Assembly (NCBI RefSeq): GCF_946482605.1
Contig: NZ_CAMLSE010000033.1
Location: 1-64,000 of the forward strand
DNA: 64,000 bases
Direction: 5' to 3'
Source: an uncultured Dyadobacter sp.
GTDB taxonomy: Bacteria > Bacteroidota > Bacteroidia > Cytophagales > Spirosomataceae
Position 1 is the first letter of the stretch, and the number at the start of each line of letters is the position of its first letter. The notes under the pieces are model-generated. The model searched no databases, was not told the origin of the DNA, and saw only the letters and a program-made list of their open reading frames with translations. The position numbers were made by a program, and so were the translations under genes. Shown in pieces: positions 17,101 to 24,378 of the stretch.

Positions 17101-19132
17101 TTGCTTCGATGTATGAAGTATTGTTGGCTGAGACCTGTATACCTGCGGAACCCGGTCTCAGAAACTGACAGCCAGGCTGGACTTTGAGGCTCATGACAGA
17201 GTTCCCCTTTCCTTCGAACAGAAGACATTCTCCATTGTTTGCATCTTCGAAGGAAGAGTTTATAACATTCAGCCGGTCCATACTCACGTTGTTATTGCTG
17301 AAATAAGCAGACCTTCCGCTTGAGTTTTTCAACGCGGAATTCTCGATCAAATTGGTGCCGCCGACGTTCATGGCATAGATGTTGCCCTCTTCGACAATGT
17401 TGGTCGTACCAGATTGATTGATAGTACTATTGGTAAATTTGAAGTTATTTCCTCCACGAAGATTGATCCCCATTTGTACCACGGTTCCGCTTACCACAAC
17501 GCGGTCTAGCGTAAGGCCGGCTACGTTCAATCCGTGGATCGCCGCGTTGGCATTGGTGTTGTCCGTTTCGGTGGTGACGGGGCCTTCGCTGGTGTTGGCA
17601 TTCGTCAGGTTCATGTTTTTAATGGTAATATTCTGAACGTCGCGAAGCTCGACACCGCGGTTGGTAATGTTCTGGATCGTTCCGCCGGATCCGCCGGTTG
17701 TGCCGGTACCGTTAACCTGGAACGAACCGGTCGCATATTGGAGGGCCAGGCCTTTGGCACCGCCATTGGCCGATACGGAGGTCAACGTCACGTTAAGTGC
17801 GATCCTGTCGCCTGTTGTTTTACCTGCAATGTCGATTGCGGGTACCGATAAGGCGGCAATGCTACCGCCGGGGATCGTTAGAGAGCCGTTGCTGTTTCCG
17901 ATCTTGATCGGGCTGACACCGTTGGTTGCGGAAGAACTGGATACACTGGAAAAGCTGGCAGCCAATGTCTTATTTGAAAGGTTCAGCGCAGATCCGGTAC
18001 CGGATAGGGCGATTTCTGATGCAGTAAACGTACCAGCCGTCGAGCCCGATATCTTGGTGCCGGTGGTATTCCCGATGTTGATCCCCTTGATGTTATTGGT
18101 GGCACCGAGGTTGATGGCATTGGTTGTTCCGGCTGTAGTGGTAAAGACAGGCCTGCCCGCGTCAGAATTGGTAACAGGGGGAAGCTGGTTGGTGCCGCTT
18201 GGCTGAGAGAACCCGGTAAAATCCAGAATCGATTGCGATGAACCTTGTCCAAGGAGTTTTTGATCGTTACGCAGCGTGAGCGGACCGGTGTAAGCCCCTG
18301 AATGGACGAAAATAACCTGTCCGTTTTTGGGATGCAGCTCTGCTCCGTCGTTAATAGCCTCAAAAGCAGAGACAGTATTGAATGGTTTGTTCAAAGTACC
18401 CGTACCACCTGCGGCTGCCGCTGCATTGATAAACCAGATCATATTGGTGGCGGCATTTCCCACGGTAATGGTGACAGTGGCAGTATTCGTCATGCCTGAG
18501 CCATTTTGAATTTCGTAGGTGAAAGTGTCATTCCCCTGGAAACCCGCTACCGGCTCATAAATGAACGCGCCCGTTGCGGCGGTGATGGTGGCCGTTCCAC
18601 CGTTTGCCGATGTCACATTCGTGGTACTGTTCAGGCTGATGGGCGTTCCGGCAGGGCTGATGTCGTTGGCAAACAGACCCGTGGCTGCCGGAATGTTGAT
18701 CCCGACGTTTCCAATGGTCGTGTAAGAGTCGTTTTGAGCGATCGGGCTGGCCTTTACCGAGCCCGGCACCAATGTCGTATTGGCATCGATCGTTTCGGTG
18801 AATACCGTTGCGGTGGCCGGATCGGGTCCGCCGTTGGTGATGGTGACGGTGTATTCCAGTTCGTCACCAGCCGAAGCCCCGGCAGGGCCTGTATTGTTGG
18901 TGATCGCGTACGTGTTGGTAGCGGTGATACTTGGTGCGAGAAATGCTTTCGCTCCCGATTTTTTGCGTGCACGGGCAAATGGCACCCGCTCTTTCTGATT
19001 TTGGACGGACCGGTCGTTCTTTCGGGCGATCCATTCCTGGGAGACGGCCGGGGCGTCGGCTAGCCTGCCGACGATTTCCACGCCCGACGCGAGCAGGGCA
19101 ATGCCTGCCAGGTATGCGTATAAGTTTTTCAT
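14147..19132 (-). CDS. Giant T9SS-secreted beta-helix and Ig-repeat surface protein
   Basis: A 1661-residue secreted protein. Parts in order: a probable signal peptide (MKNLYAYLAGIALLASGVEI onward), a DUF11-like beta domain (about 72-150), a cadherin-like domain (150-235), a long right-handed beta-helix region (about 240-870) rich in N and G, an acidic Pro/Glu linker (about 930-985), a HYR-type domain (about 1040-1125), an Ig-like domain (1130-1210), two tandem 93-residue repeats (about 1217-1405), an FN3-like domain, and a T9SS sorting domain from E1587 (FYPNPVSDVLNL). It is the last gene of a minus-strand unit with DUF6916, GNAT and three tail-collar genes, and a strong terminator follows. 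A role in adhesion or as a polysaccharide-binding fibre is inference. Confidence 0.88.
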   Translation of the reverse strand: MKNLYAYLAGIALLASGVEIVGRLADAPAVSQEWIARKNDRSVQNQKERVPFARARKKSGAKAFLAPSITATNTYAITNNTGPAGASAGDELEYTVTITNGGPDPATATVFTETIDANTTLVPGSVKASPIAQNDSYTTIGNVGINIPAATGLFANDISPAGTPISLNSTTNVTSANGGTATITAATGAFIYEPVAGFQGNDTFTYEIQNGSGMTNTATVTITVGNAATNMIWFINAAAAAGGTGTLNKPFNTVSAFEAINDGAELHPKNGQVIFVHSGAYTGPLTLRNDQKLLGQGSSQSILDFTGFSQPSGTNQLPPVTNSDAGRPVFTTTAGTTNAINLGATNNIKGINIGNTTGTKISGSTAGTFTASEIALSGTGSALNLSNKTLAASFSSVSSSSATNGVSPIKIGNSNGSLTIPGGSIAALSVPAIDIAGKTTGDRIALNVTLTSVSANGGAKGLALQYATGSFQVNGTGTTGGSGGTIQNITNRGVELRDVQNITIKNMNLTNANTSEGPVTTETDNTNANAAIHGLNVAGLTLDRVVVSGTVVQMGINLRGGNNFKFTNSTINQSGTTNIVEEGNIYAMNVGGTNLIENSALKNSSGRSAYFSNNNVSMDRLNVINSSFEDANNGECLLFEGKGNSVMSLKVQPGCQFLRPGSAGIQVSANNTSYIEANIQGVTIDIGSGTDLGKGIDISAAGTATAKFNVSNNTSDFLGGPGFNFFAFSGGYIEGNVTGNTLTNNATDENGSFHAIAFSTQGTTARGVIKINNNTINNSRSSIGISAQPASTGGAVSSAIIDNNTITLTGTNFAHGVYVNSVGGTDYNGTLCASVTNNDVTLNSGSPFAGGYRAGTVGTVLNVQQTGSSGSSAWNAGANTPTNSGTKSGFGAVNYNAGTCPAPTFSGLREAAIEETAGRLSADSVTTPEPVEQAIAQAPALAEPEEETAQAITTVPSPARTEAVQSGETVTVNGTGSGFLLPASKNTIIKFKVVIDANIPVSDCQVSTQGTVSGSNFTSVLTDDPGAAGSNNPTVTPVVSVPVITSCPGNQTFSPDPGTCTSTKTFTATADGCPAPTITYTVGGNPITFPYAFPAGNTTVLVTASNGIGTAPTCSFTITVTPTPAPPVTDQPDATSICAGSGASFTVATSQAGVTYQWQKKPSGGSFANITVVSNPTADDATLTLSNVPAADNQSEYRCIISNPCNSSTTSAALLTVNQITGSSVSGTTTVNQGASAPLVTFGATGGTLPYTFTYKINGGSNLTVTTTGVQTTATVSRPTNVIGAFVYELVSVTDAQLCSRTPPSAQTATITIANNLTATISGTASVCQNGTQPAVTFAAVNGIAPFTFTYKINGGTDQQVTTTGANTTATVNAPTNVLGPFIYTLTNVSGAGGASTVVAGQAATITVSQVPTIALSGAEYSCTPDLNSYTVFFTATTGSVITSDKGTVNGSTVTGIPTNETAIITATLGTCKATLTAFKNCALPVTLVDFSGSKVENTVSLQWKTAEETNSDQFEIQRSGDGKKWETIGTQKSQTESYVLVSYSFSDKKPMDGDNFYRLKMVDLDKTFAYSKIINVRFSDNALKSEFYPNPVSDVLNLKSTDWNQVKSVELHSTTGLSVYRSGKQVSKTIDVKNLPVGMYLLTITHQNGEVTNRKVLINR

Positions 19133-19196
19133 ATTTTTAGTTTGTTAAGCGATCATAGGCTTGTTATTCTCGTTGTTCTTGGTTTAAAATTCAGGT

Positions 19197-19505
19197 TTAC
19201 GAAAAAACCACTTCATAGCGCATTCCCTCTGCATCGAATCCGACAGGGACCATAAACACGTCCATAAACTTGCCTTCGGGATGGATAATTCTGTAAATGC
19301 CCTGGTTACGGGGCCGGTGATCGCCGGTCGTCTGAAGTTCGATCGAAAACGATCTTCTTTCCAGCGGACTGTAACCGTTCAACTCCATTACACCTTTCAG
19401 GACAGCTTGCACGATCTGGTTCTCTGCGAAATGGATCTCTACCGGCTGTTGCACAAAAGGCGTAAAATCCGAGGATGTGATCTGGCTTAAATCGTATGCT
19501 TCCAT
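19197..19505 (-). CDS. DUF6916 family protein
   Basis: A 102-residue beta-rich cytoplasmic-looking protein with no signal peptide. It fits the small DUF6916 family by features such as RRSFSIELQT, NQGIYRIIHPEGKFMDVFMV and PVGFDAEGMRYEVVF. Members tend to be encoded beside tail-collar proteins, from memory. Its start overlaps the end of the GNAT gene by 19 bp, so the two are translationally linked. It precedes the giant secreted protein by 64 bp. Function unknown; its fixed position suggests it acts with the collar proteins or on the large protein. Confidence 0.75.
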   Translation of the reverse strand: MEAYDLSQITSSDFTPFVQQPVEIHFAENQIVQAVLKGVMELNGYSPLERRSFSIELQTTGDHRPRNQGIYRIIHPEGKFMDVFMVPVGFDAEGMRYEVVFS

Positions 19506-19990
19506 TCCATTAAATGATAAATTCCATTGGTTTCACTGATTGTTTTAAATCCAAGGCGGGTATACAGATTCTTGGCAGGATTGAAGCTCTCGACATGGAT
19601 CGTAAGCGGCCGATTGAGCTCGGCCGCTTTCCTGAAGAGATCTTCAAAAATTCCCTGGCCGATTCCCTGATTGCGGTACGCCGGCAGGATACTGATGTCA
19701 ATGATCCGAATACCCAGTCCCTGGTGATCTTCCTGGAAGTAGAGCCTTCCGATCGTTTTGTTGTTCTTTTCGATGACCCAGAAGTCGGCACCGATATAGT
19801 TTTTCTGATAATACTCATGCTGCGCCCGGAACTGGCTGGCGAGAAACTCTTTTTTCATGAGATCCGACCATTGCGGGACTCTTTCCATTTCTTTTTCCCT
19901 TGTACTGCCGTAGATTTCCAGCAGTTCGTCCATATCGGTGGGTTCAATAGGCCGCAGCCGCAGGTTGGGATTGGTAAGCTTTAACTTCAT
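19487..19990 (-). CDS. GNAT family N-acetyltransferase of the tail-collar cassette
   Basis: A 167-residue protein with the GNAT fold over its whole length. The acetyl-CoA-binding motif A is IIDISILPAYRNQGIGQGIF, and motif B is near SFNPAKNLYTRLGFK. The start is the ATG at 19990; the preceding in-frame TTG is less likely. It lies between the third tail-collar gene (41 bp) and DUF6916 (19-bp overlap) on the same strand. It may acetylate a component made by the same cassette, or a sugar or amine; the sequence does not tell which. Confidence 0.88.
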   Translation of the reverse strand: MKLKLTNPNLRLRPIEPTDMDELLEIYGSTREKEMERVPQWSDLMKKEFLASQFRAQHEYYQKNYIGADFWVIEKNNKTIGRLYFQEDHQGLGIRIIDISILPAYRNQGIGQGIFEDLFRKAAELNRPLTIHVESFNPAKNLYTRLGFKTISETNGIYHLMEWKHTI

Positions 19991-20031
19991 CAATATTCAG
20001 AAAAATATAAACAGTGTTACTCCGGATCGTT

Positions 20032-20556
20032 CTAGCCTCTCGGCGGGAAAATGCCTTGCATCGCAATGCAGAAATTGACCGTCAGATAAGGCATCATGTT
20101 AGTGTGCGGCAAGGTGCCCCCCGTGACAACAAGCGTTGATGGTAGCATGGTCGTCTGCGGCAGGCCGGCTCCGGGCGTAAATACATTGCCGTTCTGGGAA
20201 ACACCGAAACAGGTACCGTTGGGGTCTCTTGAATCTGCGATTGCTCCCACCGCATTCAGGTTATGCGTATGTGATGGTATCTCCGACGTTAGGAGCGTCA
20301 CGGATTCTGTACCCGATTGCTCGCCAAGAGAACGGGGAGTCAGCCCCGGCCCGTCGCCCTGGTGCATCGGTGAGGAGCCTTGCAGGTTAGGAAGCGCGAA
20401 GGTTGATTTACCATCGCCGCCGTAGAAAGTTCCCAGCAATGAAAACAATGCGGTGTTCTGGGAAATGGGCAGGAGTTGTCCATTGCAAAATGCCCATCCG
20501 GTGGGAGGGAAATTGAAAGGGAATATTCTTATCTCTGCTACGAATTGATCTGCCAT
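20032..20556 (-). CDS. Phage tail-collar domain protein C (MdpB-like)
   Basis: A 174-residue protein of the microcystin-dependent-protein/tail-collar type. The collar domain is N-terminal (FPFNFPPTGWAFCNGQLLPI, then LFSLLGTFYGGDG and FALPNLQG). SEIPSHTHNL is the conserved His-containing motif of the middle, and the end MMPYLTVNFCIAMQGIFP matches its two paralogs. There is no signal peptide. It is the third of three tandem paralogs, 50 bp after the second and 41 bp before the GNAT gene. Members of this family are found outside prophages; no sheath, baseplate or lysis genes are near. Confidence 0.9.
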   Translation of the reverse strand: MADQFVAEIRIFPFNFPPTGWAFCNGQLLPISQNTALFSLLGTFYGGDGKSTFALPNLQGSSPMHQGDGPGLTPRSLGEQSGTESVTLLTSEIPSHTHNLNAVGAIADSRDPNGTCFGVSQNGNVFTPGAGLPQTTMLPSTLVVTGGTLPHTNMMPYLTVNFCIAMQGIFPPRG

Positions 20557-20606
20557 AGTGATTGAATAGGTTTTGAGGTTCTACAATTGCCAGTCGCCGG
20601 CCGGCC

Positions 20607-21122
20607 CTAGGTTTGTGATGGAAAGATGCCGTACAATGAAATGATAAAGCTGATACAGAGATAAGGCTGCATATTCTCGTGTGGCTGGCTGCCTCCCGCC
20701 GGGCTCAGGGCCGACTTCATCGGTTCGGATGCGCTGTCGGCAATGAAAGCAGACGTGGCACTCGATACCCCAATGACCGTGTTGTTTGGACTTGTGCTAT
20801 TGGCAAGGTCAGCGGTCGCACGAAAGCCGTGCGTGTGGGCAGGGATCTGCTGGGTTGTGAGTGTTTCACTTTCCGTTCCCGCCCGTTCGCCGATTTGATA
20901 AGTGGTTCCGGATCTCCCCGTACCCATATGCAGCGGAAGCCGCCCTTGCAGGTCCGGCAAGTTGAAAGTTTCCTCCCCATCGCCACCGTAAGTAGTGCCG
21001 ATCAGTTGAAAAAGTACTTCATTTTCAGATATAGGAAGCGTTTGGCCGCTACAAAAAGCCCATCCGGCAGGTGCGAAAGAGCCAGCGAACATTCTGACCT
21101 CTCCGACGTAAGGTTGTCCCAT
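20607..21122 (-). CDS. Phage tail-collar domain protein B (MdpB-like)
   Basis: A 171-residue paralog of its two neighbours. It has the collar motifs FAGSFAPAGWAFCSGQTLPI, LFQLIGTTYGGDG, FNLPDLQGRLPLHMG and QQIPAHTHGF, and the closing NMQPYLCISFIISLYGIFP. It is the most diverged of the three in the opening segment. The middle region (about residues 100-140) is unlike the other two and may be the specificity part. The gene is 42 bp after protein A and 50 bp before protein C, in one orientation. No signal peptide. Function unknown. Confidence 0.9.
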   Translation of the reverse strand: MGQPYVGEVRMFAGSFAPAGWAFCSGQTLPISENEVLFQLIGTTYGGDGEETFNLPDLQGRLPLHMGTGRSGTTYQIGERAGTESETLTTQQIPAHTHGFRATADLANSTSPNNTVIGVSSATSAFIADSASEPMKSALSPAGGSQPHENMQPYLCISFIISLYGIFPSQT

Positions 21123-21164
21123 TTATTTCGAAAGTTTTGGGTTGATAAGAAATTGACTTCGCAC

Positions 21165-21674
21165 TTAATTCTGGCTCGGGAAAATTCCCTGCAATGCCAC
21201 AATGAAATTGAGCGTCAGGTACGGTTGCATGTTGTTGTGCGCCTGAGTGCCCCCCACACTCGATACCGTGCTCGGGTGCATCACCACCGGAGTATTAGCA
21301 GTGTTGGAGTAGAAGTTGTTGGGCAACGTATTGGAAAGATAGTTTCCGATCGGGTTGTTACTGTTGTTGCTGTTGTTGTCGATAGCAGTAACAAAATGCG
21401 TATGCTGCGGCATTTCCTGGCTGTTGACCGTATGTGATTCCTGTCCGGCGGCTTCACCGAGGTCATGGCCGTTGCCAAAGTGAATGGGTACCCTGCCGCG
21501 GAAATCGGGCAGTGCGAAGTTGGTCTGCCCGTTACCACCATAGGTAGTTCCGAGTAGCGAGAACAGGGCCTGATTCTGGTTGATAGGGAGGAGTTGTCCA
21601 TTGGCAAGTGCCCAGCCTTTCGGAGGGAAATTGAAACTTACCATCCGGATCTCAGATAGAAATGGTTCAGCCAT
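21165..21674 (-). CDS. Phage tail-collar domain protein A (MdpB-like)
   Basis: A 169-residue protein and the first gene of the cassette. I place the start at the ATG at 21674 (MAEPFLSEIRMVSFNFPPKG), which lines up with the starts of both paralogs. A longer frame to 21827 adds only residues with no counterpart. Collar motifs: WALANGQLLPI, LFSLLGTTYGGNG, FALPDFRGRVPIHFG and QEMPQHTHFV, then a low-complexity Asn/Ser stretch (about 100-108) and NMQPYLTLNFIVALQGIFP. The promoter of the whole unit should lie in the AT-rich region upstream. Function unknown. Confidence 0.9.
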   Translation of the reverse strand: MAEPFLSEIRMVSFNFPPKGWALANGQLLPINQNQALFSLLGTTYGGNGQTNFALPDFRGRVPIHFGNGHDLGEAAGQESHTVNSQEMPQHTHFVTAIDNNSNNSNNPIGNYLSNTLPNNFYSNTANTPVVMHPSTVSSVGGTQAHNNMQPYLTLNFIVALQGIFPSQN

Positions 21675-22210
21675 AGAATGAAATAGGTTAGATTGATGGA
21701 TAATGTAAAGCACTGACATTACGCTGCCGGTGGTAACAGGCAGGTGTCGATGAAGTGTATTTGAAATAAGTTGTGTGGGGGGAATGCGGGACGACGATTG
21801 CGCGTCAGATATATCCCCGCATAGCAATTAGAAAGATCAGAATGCTTGTAGAAGTTTTTTTCATCATCAGGTACGTAGGTTCGGGTTTTGTCAAAATAGT
21901 ACTTCAATATTAGTGATATATGATAATTTTAAGGAAATATTTTACTTAACGGTCAAATATCTTCTACGTATATAGTGAAATAGCAACTAGAATTTTTTCT
22001 AGTATTTAATTGATATACAATTATTTACGACTTATTTTGCGGTGTAAGAAATTATTTTCCGGCGCAATATTTTGCAGATGCAGTGAAATGAGAAAAACGC
22101 AGCGGGTCGGACATCAGAAAACATGGAAAGTATAATCGGCTGAAAGGCAGTATTAAGAATCGATGCGGCCTGTCTTTTAATGCTATCCTGTTATTTCTAA
22201 AAGAACTTCT
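21675..22210. promoter_or_regulatory. AT-rich divergent intergenic region
   Basis: A 536-bp stretch between the tail-collar unit and the GH140 gene. About 21895-22080 is much richer in A and T than the flanking genes. It contains a perfect 7-bp inverted repeat ACTAGAA-TTTT-TTCTAGT at 21986-22003, and two near matches TATTTTGC at about 22034 and 22070 to the -7 box. Both divergent promoters should lie here. A 62-codon frame on the minus strand (21719-21907) has no feature that supports it as a gene. Confidence 0.5.
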
Positions 22211-23572
22211 ATGAGACTAGCACTTTCCATTGTCGTTGTCTTTCTTTGCTGCATTCAGTTGAAAGCGCAGCACTATTCCGTCAGTGCGAACAAACGCTAC
22301 CTCGTCAGGGATGGCAAACCTTTCTTCTGGCTCGGGGACACCGCCTGGGAGCTTTTTCACCGGTTGAATCGCGAGGACGCGGATTACTACCTCCGGAAAA
22401 GGGCCGCGCAGGGTTTCACCGTCGTGCAGGCAGTTGCTTTGGCTGAATTCGACGGCCTGGACGTTCCTAACTCTTATGGCGATAAGCCGTTGACCGACAA
22501 CGATCCTACCAAACCGAACGATGCCTATTTCCGGCACGTCGATTATATCATCGATCAGGCGGCGCAACTGGGGATCACCATCGCCTTCTTGCCCACCTGG
22601 GGCGACAAGGTGTTTAAAAGTACATGGGGAAAGGGCCCTGAGGTCTTCAATGAAAGCAATGCGCGCAGCTATGGGAAATGGCTCGGTAACCGCTATAAGT
22701 CCAAAACGAACCTGATCTGGGTCCTGGGCGGCGACAGGCAGCCGCGGAAGGACAGCCGGGACGTGGAGATCTGGCGGGCAATGGCCGCCGGCATTGCGGA
22801 GGCGGCAGGAGGGAACGATAAAGTACTGATGACCTACCACCCCCAACCCAACAAGGAAGGTTCGAGCGAATGGTTTCACCAGGATGAATGGTTCGATTTC
22901 AATATGTTCCAAACCGGCCATTGCCGCGATTCCCCGGTTTACGACAACATCCAGCGATCCTACAATCGCGAACCCGTGAAGCCGGTAATCGACGGCGAGC
23001 CCGTGTACGAGGACCATCCCATTTGTTTCAATGCAAAAGAAAACGGCATTTCCAGTGCGTATGACGTACGGAAGTCGGCGTACCTGGATCTGTTTGCGGG
23101 TGCATTCGGGCATACATACGGGTGTCACGACATCTGGCAGATGTATTCGCCTGATCGCGAGGCTGTGAACAGTCCGCATGTGTATTGGCAGCAGGCGCTG
23201 GATCTGCCGGGGGCGACGGAAATGAAGTTCGTCCGCAGATTGATGGAATCCCGACCGATCACCGACCGCGTGCCGGATCAGTCTATTGTAGTTGAAAGTG
23301 CATTGTCAGCTGCCGAGCGGGTTCAGGCGACGCGGGGCAAGGATTACATTTTTGTGTACTCCGCCAGCGGCAAAGCGTTTTCGGTTAACCCTGGGAAGAT
23401 TTCCGGCACGGAACTGAATGCGTTTTGGTATGATCCGCGAAATGGCAAGGTGAAGGACGCTGGGAAAGTAGATCACAGCAACGTGAACAAGTTTATGCCG
23501 CCCACCTCGGGTTACGGTCATGACTGGGTGCTGGTGATCGACGATGCCTCCAAAGGTTACCCCAAGCCGTAA
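22211..23572 (+). CDS. GH140-type glycoside hydrolase (DUF4038, apiosidase-like)
   Basis: A 453-residue periplasmic enzyme with signal peptide MRLALSIVVVFLCCIQLKAQ. The TIM-barrel DUF4038 domain covers about residues 25-360 (RDGKPFFWLGDTAWELFHRL, FLPTWGDKVF, NLIWVLGGDRQPRK, KPVIDGEPVYED). A C-terminal beta domain of the collagen-binding type ends HDWVLVIDDAS. The best-studied GH140 member removes apiose from pectic rhamnogalacturonan II, but many homologs are uncharacterised, so the substrate here is inferred. It lies 114 bp upstream of an ECF sigma gene and may belong to the same polysaccharide locus. Confidence 0.85.
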   Translation: MRLALSIVVVFLCCIQLKAQHYSVSANKRYLVRDGKPFFWLGDTAWELFHRLNREDADYYLRKRAAQGFTVVQAVALAEFDGLDVPNSYGDKPLTDNDPTKPNDAYFRHVDYIIDQAAQLGITIAFLPTWGDKVFKSTWGKGPEVFNESNARSYGKWLGNRYKSKTNLIWVLGGDRQPRKDSRDVEIWRAMAAGIAEAAGGNDKVLMTYHPQPNKEGSSEWFHQDEWFDFNMFQTGHCRDSPVYDNIQRSYNREPVKPVIDGEPVYEDHPICFNAKENGISSAYDVRKSAYLDLFAGAFGHTYGCHDIWQMYSPDREAVNSPHVYWQQALDLPGATEMKFVRRLMESRPITDRVPDQSIVVESALSAAERVQATRGKDYIFVYSASGKAFSVNPGKISGTELNAFWYDPRNGKVKDAGKVDHSNVNKFMPPTSGYGHDWVLVIDDASKGYPKP

Positions 23573-23686
23573 AAATTGCGATTACCCTGCTGATGGTGTT
23601 AGAAATTTTGCAGTAATTCGGGGTTTAATTTTATTTAATAAAGAAATCAGGTAACCCCCAGGCAGTCAACTGCCCGTTTTCGGACC

Positions 23687-24259
23687 ATGGAAAAGGATCT
23701 GGCGCGCTGGAAAAGATTCAGGAATGGCGATGTCGACGCTTTCGAGGCGATCATCCGGGGGGAATTCCGTGCGATGTTCGAGTACGGGACCCGGTTTGTC
23801 CACGACCGTGACACACTAAACGATTGCATTCACGACCTGTTCGCTTCGCTTTGGGACCGCCGCCGGCACCTCGCCGACACCGACCAGATCCGGCCCTATC
23901 TGTTAAAAAGTCTGCGGAACCGCCTGTTGAAAGAGCTGGAACGGGCGCAGGCGCTCACCGGTTTTGATCATACGCATGACTATCCGCATGCGGAAGAGAA
24001 TGCAGAAGCCCGCATGATCAGCATCGAGGCCGCGGACGAGCGGAGGAAACAGGTCGGCTCCGTGCTGCACAGCCTCACGCCCCGGCAGCGGGAGATCATC
24101 CACCTCAAATTCTTCGAGAACCTCTCGCACGAGCAGATCGCCGATATGCTCGACATATCACGTCCGGCGGTTGCCAACCTGCTTTCCCAGGCACTGAAGC
24201 TCTTCCGGGCAAAATGGCAGACCATTCTGCCTTTGTTGATCGTAAATTTATTTATCTGA
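23687..24259 (+). CDS. ECF sigma factor (FecI-like)
   Basis: A 190-residue RNA polymerase sigma-70 factor of the extracytoplasmic type. Region 2 covers about 22-90 (DAFEAIIRGEFRAMFEYGTR, LNDCIHDLFASLWDRR). Region 4 covers about 125-180 (LTPRQREIIHLKFFENLSHE, then a helix-turn-helix DMLDISRPAVANLL). It is followed by a FecR anti-sigma gene 119 bp downstream and by a SusC transducer with STN domain. This is the standard trans-envelope relay: ligand on SusC, signal through FecR, release of sigma, transcription of the locus. An imperfect dyad GGCAGTCAACTGCC sits at 23661-23674, just before the start. Confidence 0.92.
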   Translation: MEKDLARWKRFRNGDVDAFEAIIRGEFRAMFEYGTRFVHDRDTLNDCIHDLFASLWDRRRHLADTDQIRPYLLKSLRNRLLKELERAQALTGFDHTHDYPHAEENAEARMISIEAADERRKQVGSVLHSLTPRQREIIHLKFFENLSHEQIADMLDISRPAVANLLSQALKLFRAKWQTILPLLIVNLFI

Positions 24260-24378
24260 TAATCAGTTAAATAGATTGATATTAATCCTTTCCTGAAAAA
24301 ATTCTTTCCTTTTTTCGATGATGATTCCTGCATTTGCAGATTATCCTCCTGTAAACGCCACAATTATGGTGTTTTGTT

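Noticed and set aside
14147..21674. A prophage or extracellular contractile injection system based on the tail-collar proteins
   Set aside because: No sheath, tube, baseplate, spike, portal, terminase, integrase or lysis gene is present. MdpB-type collar proteins occur widely outside phages.
21719..21907. 62-codon minus-strand frame upstream of the collar genes
   Set aside because: It lies in the AT-rich control region, has no recognisable motif, and no sign of a ribosome-binding site.
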